Positions 1 to 4,478 of a stretch of DNA of 12,418 nt are shown one piece after another. Position 1 is the first letter of the stretch, and the number at the start of each line of letters is the position of its first letter. The DNA lies in NCBI GenBank assembly GCA_021789795.1, contig JAJYJA010000064.1:1-12418 (forward strand), written 5' to 3'. The notes under the pieces were generated by a model, which was not told the DNA's origin, did not search any database, and saw only the letters and a program-made list of their open reading frames with translations. A program made the translations under genes and the position numbers. This DNA is from Deltaproteobacteria bacterium (GTDB lineage Bacteria; Desulfobacterota; Desulfobulbia; Desulfobulbales; VMSU01).

Positions 1-106
1 ATACAAGGCGCGGGGTGTGTTTGGCGAGTGAGGCCATACAGATGGTATGCCGAACGAGCCAAACCGTCCCGCAACGCAGTAGATCGGACTTTTTGCGACG
101 CCATCA
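1..106. repeat. Palindromic repeat family R, copy A (cut by window edge)
   Basis: This matches positions 3677-3782 over 106 bases without gaps; by eye only three bases differ (positions 18, 31 and in the CAGATGG/CACATGG centre). It contains the right half of the repeat, including GTTTGGC...GCCAAAC arms and the terminus CTTTTTGCGACGCCATC. The left half lies outside the window. On the minus strand it is an open reading frame joined in frame to the cysteine-motif ORF that starts at 393. The repeat type resembles short palindromic repeats common in Desulfobacterota genomes; that family link is recollection, not a search result. Confidence 0.9.
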
Positions 107-393
107 AGCTTGATCCCGGCCAGCAGGTTGAGCAGCAGGAGGAGGGCGTCGGCCTCGTCGGCAATGGCTAGGCTACAGCAGCCGCCGTCCGGGCGGGCCC
201 CGCAGGCGGCGCAGACCCGGTTGGGTTCGGTCATGCGGCGGGCGAGTTGCGCAGCGAGGCCGACCAGCTGGCTTACTTCCTGGAGGAGACCCTTGGCCGC
301 CAGTCGGGGCCCTTCCTCGGCCAGCAACTGCTTGGCCAGGGGCCAGGCGGCCCGGCAGTCGCCGGGATACAGCCGGTCAAGGCCGGGGTTCAT
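1..393 (-). CDS. Small cysteine-motif protein of unknown function, 3' end outside window, C-terminus supplied by repeat R
   Basis: On the minus strand, ATG at 393-391 opens a frame that stays open to the window edge (131 codons). The ATG overlaps the last 17 bases of the upstream peptide-binding protein gene, so the two are probably translationally coupled. Residues 1-96 look like ordinary coding sequence in this genome: an Ala/Leu-rich helical region, then a cluster C61-x2-C64-x7-C72-C73 followed by an acidic, leucine-rich helix. This is loosely reminiscent of YkgJ/UPF0153-type metal-binding cysteine clusters, but I do not recognise the family with confidence. From residue 97 (GAT at 105-103) the frame is made of repeat R and reads VAKSPIYCVAGRFGSFGIP and onwards. 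By analogy with the copy at 3630-3782 it would stop just beyond the edge, after a YIGPFA tail. The native C-terminus may therefore have been replaced. Confidence 0.55.
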   Translation of the reverse strand, partial: MNPGLDRLYPGDCRAAWPLAKQLLAEEGPRLAAKGLLQEVSQLVGLAAQLARRMTEPNRVCAACGARPDGGCCSLAIADEADALLLLLNLLAGIKLDGVAKSPIYCVAGRFGSFGIPSVWPHSPNTPRALY

Positions 394-2212
394 CGGGGGC
401 CTCTGGCTTGACCCACCAGGTCATCAGGAGCTGGCCCGGCTGGTAGTAGAGGGGCAGGGTGGAGGGCTGGGAGAAGCGGTTCCAGTAGGCCAGGCGGTGG
501 CTGGCCACGTACCAGTTGGGGATCAGATAGTAGCCGTACCACAGCACCCGGTCCAGGGCCCGGCAGGCGGCGATGAGACCCTCCTGGGTGCTGGCGTCCA
601 CCACCTGATCCACCAGGTGATCGATCACCGGGTCGCGCAGCCCCATCAGGTTGCCGGAGCCGGGACGGCTGGCGGCGGCGGACGACCAGTAGTCGCGCTG
701 CTCGTTGCCCGGCGACTGCGATTGGCCATAGACGTTGACCACCATGTCGAAGTCGAAATCGGTAAGCCTCAGGCTGTAGAGGGCGGGATCGATGACCCGG
801 TAGCGGGCCTTGATCCCCAGCCGTTTCAGGTTGCGGGTGTAGGGCTCGATCGGCCGCTCGAAGGCGGTGGAGTCGAGGAGGATCTCGAAGGTGAAGGGCT
901 CCCCGGCCCGGTTGACCAGGACGCCGTCCTTGACCCGCCAGCCCGCCTCGGCAAGCAGGGCCTGGGCCTTGAGCAGGTTGCGCCGCAGGCTGGCGGGCGG
1001 GGCGGTGGAGATCGGGGTGGGGGGGGTGGTGAAGACCGAAGGCGGCAGCCGGTCGCGGAAGGGGGCAAGCAGGCGCAGCTCGGCAGGCGAGGGCAGGCCG
1101 CGGGCCGCGAAGATCGAGTTGCTGAAGTAGCTGTTGCAGCGGCTGTACTGGCCGAAGAACAGGCTGGTGTTGGTCCACTCGAAGTCAAAGGCCAGGTTGA
1201 GGGCCAGCCGCACCCGCCGGTCTTGAAACAGGGGTCGGCGCAGGTTCATAACCAGGCCCTGCATCCCGGCGTCGTTATGGTGCGGCAGGCTGGCCTTGAT
1301 GATCCTGCCCGCCTGGAAGTTCGGCCCCCGCAGGTCGCGGGCCCACTGCTTGGCGACGTTGACCGGCAACACGTCGAAGTCGTGGGCCTTGAAGGCCTCC
1401 ACCGCCACCGTCTGATCCTGGTAATACTTGTAGGTGATGCGTCCGAAGTTGAACATCCCCCGGCGGACGGGCTGGTTCCAGCCCCAGTAATCGGGGTTGC
1501 GCCGGTAGGTGATCGATTTGCCGGGCGAGAGGGCGGCGACCGTGTACGGGCCGCTGCCCACCGGGAGGCTAAGCCCCGCCTCGGAGAAGGGGTGGGCGGT
1601 GTAGAAGGCCTTGGAGAGCACCGGCAGCTCGCCGGCGATTAGGTGCAGCTCCCGGTTGCGGCGGGCGAAGCGGAAGGTGATCTGATCCGGGGCGATGATT
1701 TCGGCCTTGGCGATGTCCCGGAAATAATTCTGATAAAAGGGGTGCGCCGCCGGGCCTTTCAGGGTGTCGAGGGAGAACTTCACGTCCTCGGCGGTCACCG
1801 GTTTGCCGTCTGAAAAACGGGCCTGGGGGTTGAGGGTGAAGGTGACCGACAGCCCGTCCGGGGCCAGGGCGATGTCCTTGGCGATCAGCCCGTACATGGC
1901 AAACGGCTCGTCTAGGCTCCTGACCGCCAGGGTCTCGAAGACCAGGGAGGAGAGTCCCTCCGGGGCGGTGCCCTTCAGGGTGAAGGGGTTGGTCTTGTCG
2001 AAGCTGCCGAGGCCGTGCAGGATAAGCTCGCCGCCGGGGGTGGCCTGGCGCGAGGTGTAGTCGAAACGGTCAAACCCGGCCGGGTACTTGAGCCTCCCGT
2101 CGATGCTCGCCCCGTGGGCGGCCAGGGCGGGCTGGGCGAGGAGGGACGCCACCGCGAGCAGCAGCAGGGCCACGGCGGTTTTGGCCGCCATCATAGGGCT
2201 TTTCTTTTTCAT
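377..2212 (-). CDS. Peptide ABC transporter substrate-binding protein, YejA-like (SBP family 5)
   Basis: This 611-residue exported protein should capture oligopeptides in the periplasm for an ABC importer. Residues 1-31 form a signal peptide: KKK n-region, hydrophobic AVALLLLAVASLLA, and an ALA cleavage site near A31. The mature protein opens with HGASIDGRLKYPAGFDRFDY, the typical start of YejA relatives (E. coli YejA: peptide and microcin C uptake). Other YejA-like blocks are NPDYWGWNQPVRRGMFNFG, then a QTVAVEAFKAHDFD block, and FAARGLPSPAELRLLAPFRD followed by LLAEAGW. Length fits the family. The permease and ATPase genes (yejB/E/F) are not in the window; downstream is only a small cysteine ORF overlapping its stop, and upstream is divergent leuC. 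The chosen ATG has no clear Shine-Dalgarno; MM at residues 7-8 is a possible alternative start. Substrate is inferred from family only. Confidence 0.9.
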   Translation of the reverse strand: MKKKSPMMAAKTAVALLLLAVASLLAQPALAAHGASIDGRLKYPAGFDRFDYTSRQATPGGELILHGLGSFDKTNPFTLKGTAPEGLSSLVFETLAVRSLDEPFAMYGLIAKDIALAPDGLSVTFTLNPQARFSDGKPVTAEDVKFSLDTLKGPAAHPFYQNYFRDIAKAEIIAPDQITFRFARRNRELHLIAGELPVLSKAFYTAHPFSEAGLSLPVGSGPYTVAALSPGKSITYRRNPDYWGWNQPVRRGMFNFGRITYKYYQDQTVAVEAFKAHDFDVLPVNVAKQWARDLRGPNFQAGRIIKASLPHHNDAGMQGLVMNLRRPLFQDRRVRLALNLAFDFEWTNTSLFFGQYSRCNSYFSNSIFAARGLPSPAELRLLAPFRDRLPPSVFTTPPTPISTAPPASLRRNLLKAQALLAEAGWRVKDGVLVNRAGEPFTFEILLDSTAFERPIEPYTRNLKRLGIKARYRVIDPALYSLRLTDFDFDMVVNVYGQSQSPGNEQRDYWSSAAASRPGSGNLMGLRDPVIDHLVDQVVDASTQEGLIAACRALDRVLWYGYYLIPNWYVASHRLAYWNRFSQPSTLPLYYQPGQLLMTWWVKPEAPDEPRP

Positions 2213-2280
2213 GGGAGCTTGGTATAGAACAGCCGAAGTCGCTACCAGGGACGGGTCTGGGGGTTGCGTTGACCCCGGCC

Positions 2281-2309
2281 TTAGCCTCCCGCCTATCTAC
2301 CCGTAAAGT
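2281..2309 (+). promoter_or_regulatory. Weak candidate promoter for leuC
   Basis: TTAGCC (2281-2286), a 17-base spacer, and TAAAGT (2304-2309) would give a start about 20 bases upstream of the leuC ATG. TTGACC at 2269-2274 with TATCTA at 2294-2299 is an alternative, but its spacer is 19 bases. I see no leader peptide, T-box or attenuator in the 123-bp divergent gap. Confidence 0.2.
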
Positions 2310-2322
2310 TAAAAAATTTCAA
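2294..2322 (-). promoter_or_regulatory. Candidate sigma70-type promoter for the YejA-like gene
   Basis: Read on the minus strand: TTGAAA (2322-2317), a 17-base AT-rich spacer, then TAGATA (2299-2294). Expected transcription start is about 75 bases upstream of the ATG at 2212. It overlaps the upstream region of divergent leuC, ending about 14 bases before its start, so the two genes could interfere or share control. Confidence 0.4.
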
Positions 2323-2335
2323 TGGAGTAAACATC

Positions 2336-3619
2336 ATGGGGCAGACGATAACCGAGAAGATCTTTGCCGCCCATCACCGTGACAGCCCCGGCGGGGACAG
2401 CGTGGTGTTGGACATCGACGTGGTCATGTGCCACGAGATCACCACCCCCATCGCCATCAACGACCTGATGGAGCGGGGTATGGACCGGGTGTTCGACCCG
2501 GATAAGATCAAGGCGGTAATCGACCACGTCACCCCCTCCAAGGACTCCAAGACCGCCACCCAGGCCAAGATCCTGCGCGACTGGGCCCGGCGGCACGCCA
2601 TCCGGGACTTCTTCGACATCGGGGCCAACGGCGTCTGTCACGCCCTGTTCCCGGAGAAGGGCTTCATCCGGCCTGGCTACACCGTGATTATGGGGGACTC
2701 CCATACCTGCACCCACGGGGCCTTCGGGGCCTTCGCCGCCGGGGTGGGCACCACCGATCTCGAGGTCGGCATCCTGAAGGGGGTATGCTCGTTTCGGCTG
2801 CCCCAGACCATCAAGGTGACCATCAAGGGCGAGCTGCCGACCGGCGTCTATGCCAAGGACGTCATCCTGCGGCTGATCAAGGAGCTGACCGTCAAGGGCG
2901 CCACCGACGCCATCATGGAGTTCGTGGGCCCGGTGGTGGACAGGCTGTCCATGGAGTCGCGGATGACCCTGTGCAACATGGCCATCGAGGCCGGGGCCAC
3001 CTGCGGGGTCTGCCTGCCCGACCGGGTGACGGCCCAGTACCTCTGGCCCTTTATCGACGAGCAGTACGACAGCCTCGACCAGGCGGTGGCCGATTTCAAG
3101 CGCTGGCATTCCGACCCGGACGCGGTCTATGCCCGGGAGTTGACCTTGGACGTAAGCTCGCTCGTCCCCCAGGTGACTTACGGCTACAAGCCGGACGAGG
3201 TCATGGACGCCGCCGAGCTGGAGGGCACCCGGATCGATCAGGTCTATATCGGCTCCTGCACCAACGGCCGCCTGGAGGACCTGCGCGAGGCCCTGCGCAT
3301 CCTGGCGGGACGCAGCGTGGCGCCGGGGGTGCGGGGCATCGTCTCGCCGGCCACCCCCCACGTCTATGCCCAGGCCTTATCCGAGGGGCTGATCCAGCAG
3401 TTCGTGGCCGCCGGGTTCTGCGTCACCAATCCCACCTGCGGCGCCTGCCTGGGGATGAGTAACGGGGTGCTAGCCCCCGGCGAGGTCTGCGCCTCCACCA
3501 CCAACCGGAACTTCAACGGCCGGATGGGCAAGGGCGGCATGGTGCACCTGATGAGTCCTTTGTCCGCCGCCGCCGCTGCGGTGGCCGGATGCATCACCGA
3601 CCCCCGGAAATACCTGTAG
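2336..3619 (+). CDS. leuC: 3-isopropylmalate dehydratase large subunit (LeuC, aconitase superfamily)
   Basis: With LeuD this enzyme isomerises 2-isopropylmalate to 3-isopropylmalate in leucine synthesis, using a [4Fe-4S] cluster in the cytoplasm. At 427 residues it matches the shorter archaeal/clostridial-type LeuC rather than the ~466-residue enterobacterial type. Visible motifs are GDSHTCTHGAFGAFAAGVGTTD (120-141), GSCTNGR with cluster ligand C308, NPTCGACLG with ligands C368 and C371, and the substrate-contacting TTNRNFNGRMG (388-398). The ATG at 2336 follows TGGAG (2323-2327) with 8-base spacing. leuD is separated by 334 bp of repeat sequence, unusual for subunits normally adjacent. leuA and leuB are not in the window. 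A related hydro-lyase role (homoaconitase, citraconate or dimethylmalate type) cannot be excluded from sequence alone. Confidence 0.93.
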   Translation: MGQTITEKIFAAHHRDSPGGDSVVLDIDVVMCHEITTPIAINDLMERGMDRVFDPDKIKAVIDHVTPSKDSKTATQAKILRDWARRHAIRDFFDIGANGVCHALFPEKGFIRPGYTVIMGDSHTCTHGAFGAFAAGVGTTDLEVGILKGVCSFRLPQTIKVTIKGELPTGVYAKDVILRLIKELTVKGATDAIMEFVGPVVDRLSMESRMTLCNMAIEAGATCGVCLPDRVTAQYLWPFIDEQYDSLDQAVADFKRWHSDPDAVYARELTLDVSSLVPQVTYGYKPDEVMDAAELEGTRIDQVYIGSCTNGRLEDLREALRILAGRSVAPGVRGIVSPATPHVYAQALSEGLIQQFVAAGFCVTNPTCGACLGMSNGVLAPGEVCASTTNRNFNGRMGKGGMVHLMSPLSAAAAAVAGCITDPRKYL

Positions 3620-3629
3620 GCCATCTTTT

Positions 3630-3782
3630 TGATGATCTCGCGAAAAGGTAGCCGATGGCTAAGCAAAAGGGCCGATATACAAGGCGCGGGGTGCGTTTGG
3701 CGAGTAAGGCCATACACATGGTATGCCGAACGAGCCAAACCGTCCCGCAACGCAGTAGATCGGACTTTTTGCGACGCCATCA
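3630..3782. repeat. Palindromic repeat family R, copy B (complete)
   Basis: This is the only complete, uninterrupted copy, about 153 bp. It folds as a long imperfect hairpin centred near 3718: GTTTGGC (3695-3701) pairs with GCCAAAC (3734-3740), GGC-CATAC with GTATGCC nearer the loop, and CCGAT (3672-3676) with ATCGG (3759-3763). The right terminus CTTTTTGCGACGCCATC is matched inversely twice on the left: by GATGGCTAAGCAAAAG (from 3654) and again by GATGATCTCGCGAAAAG (from 3631). Flanking TCTTTT at 3624-3629 and 3783-3788 may be a 6-bp target duplication, though the T-run makes the register uncertain. It begins about 10 bases after the leuC stop. Its internal minus-strand ORFs look spurious. 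Confidence 0.92.
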
Positions 3783-3830
3783 TCTTTTTTAAGAATTATT
3801 AAGGTGGCCGCGCGGGGCAAGGAGGCCAGC

Positions 3831-3866
3831 AGATGCCAATTCTGCGGCACTAAGCTGGATAGTTAC
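3831..3866 (-). mobile_element. Solo end of an IS66-type element (36-bp exact match to MITE left end)
   Basis: These 36 bases are the exact reverse complement of 12182-12217, the left end of the MITE near the right window edge. They finish with the terminal sequence GCTGGATAGTTAC. No second end is visible nearby, so this is a remnant or a rearranged end. In the leuD frame it reads SRCQFCGTKLDSY, and the same phrase can be read from the other copy, so it may be the tail of a former element-encoded ORF; that is inference. Confidence 0.75.
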
Positions 3867-3897
3867 GCAGAGGCAAGACTTAGGTTTTGCCTCTGCG
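3866..3897. repeat. Hairpin 1 in the leuC-leuD gap
   Basis: An 11-bp perfect inverted repeat, CGCAGAGGCAA and TTGCCTCTGCG, encloses a 10-base loop. It starts at the last base of the IS66-type terminal sequence. There is no following T-run, so it does not look like an intrinsic terminator. Confidence 0.75.
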
Positions 3898-3898
3898 A

Positions 3899-3931
3899 CT
3901 TGCAAAATCGACAGGAAGTCGATTTTGCAAG
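3899..3931. repeat. Hairpin 2 upstream of the leuD ribosome binding site
   Basis: A 14-bp perfect stem, CTTGCAAAATCGAC with GTCGATTTTGCAAG, has a 5-base AGGAA loop. It ends 9 bases before the leuD Shine-Dalgarno (AAGGAGAG, 3941-3948). It could be a dispersed repeat, an RNA-processing or stabilising structure, or a protein-binding palindrome; the sequence does not decide. It is AT-richer than the surrounding genes. Confidence 0.8.
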
Positions 3932-3953
3932 GTTACCTGTAAGGAGAGCGAAG

Positions 3954-4460
3954 ATGAAGCATTTCGGAGGCGCGAGCCTTTTTCTTGACCGCCACGACAT
4001 CAACACCGACGAGATCATTCCCGCCAAGTACCTGACCGAGAACTCGAAGCTGGACTTGAAACCCTACATGTTGGAGGACCTGCGGCTGGAGGGTTTCGAT
4101 CCGGCCAGTGCTGAGGCCCGGGCCGCGAGGGTGATCGTCAGCCGTCAGAACTTCGGTTGCGGCTCCTCCCGCGAGCATGCGGTCTGGGTGTTCGAGGTCA
4201 ACGGCATCAACGTGGTCATCGCCGAGAGCTTTGCCCGCATCTTCCGGCAGAACATGTTCAACTGCGGGATGCTGGCCATCGAACTGCCCTCAGCCGACAT
4301 CGCCACCCTGTTCGCGGCCCGGCCCGCCGAGATCGGCGTCGATCTGGAGCAGGGCCTGGTCAAGGCCGACGGCCGGGAGTTTTTTTTCACCTTGAACAGC
4401 TTCGACCGCGACCTGGTGCGGGCCGGCGGCTGGCTGGCCTACGCCGACCGCAAGTACTGA
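3954..4460 (+). CDS. leuD: 3-isopropylmalate dehydratase small subunit (LeuD)
   Basis: This is the swivelling-domain partner of LeuC, 168 residues, the expected size for the short LeuD type. Motifs are DINTDEIIPAKYL (15-27), SRQNFGCGSSREHA (63-76), the family signature around the substrate-binding loop, and IAESFARIFRQNMFNCGML (89-107). I chose ATG at 3954 because AAGGAGAG (3941-3948) lies upstream at good spacing and MKHFGG is a normal LeuD start. The frame is open back to 3804, but those 50 codons are repeat and hairpin sequence and include the solo IS66-type end, so they are not part of LeuD. The 18-bp gap to the next gene suggests co-transcription with it. Transcripts from leuC must cross the R repeat and two hairpins, so leuD may be expressed less than leuC or from its own promoter. 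Confidence 0.94.
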   Translation: MKHFGGASLFLDRHDINTDEIIPAKYLTENSKLDLKPYMLEDLRLEGFDPASAEARAARVIVSRQNFGCGSSREHAVWVFEVNGINVVIAESFARIFRQNMFNCGMLAIELPSADIATLFAARPAEIGVDLEQGLVKADGREFFFTLNSFDRDLVRAGGWLAYADRKY

Positions 4461-4478
4461 CACGGGTGCCCTGAATAA

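Noticed and set aside
110..1642. 510-codon plus-strand open frame opposite the YejA-like gene
   Set aside because: It is antisense to a well-recognised protein, has low-complexity Gly/Ala/Pro/Arg composition and no domain; a shadow of GC-rich coding.
2213..2335. Leucine attenuator or T-box upstream of leuC
   Set aside because: No leucine-codon leader peptide, no T-box motif and no terminator hairpin in the 123-bp gap.
2309..3361. 350-codon minus-strand frame opposite leuC
   Set aside because: Composition is that of the reverse strand of a GC-rich gene, and leuC is certain on the plus strand.
3659..3850. Small minus-strand ORFs inside repeat R
   Set aside because: They are translations of a palindromic repeat and would recur at every copy; no sign of selection as a gene.
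3866..3931. Integron attC site or CRISPR-like pair of hairpins
   Set aside because: The two palindromes are unrelated in sequence, there are no evenly spaced repeats, and attC core sites and an integrase are absent.
3804..3953. 50-codon N-terminal extension of LeuD, including a CxxC motif
   Set aside because: It translates a solo transposon end and two hairpins; the ATG at 3954 has a good ribosome site and normal LeuD N-terminus.
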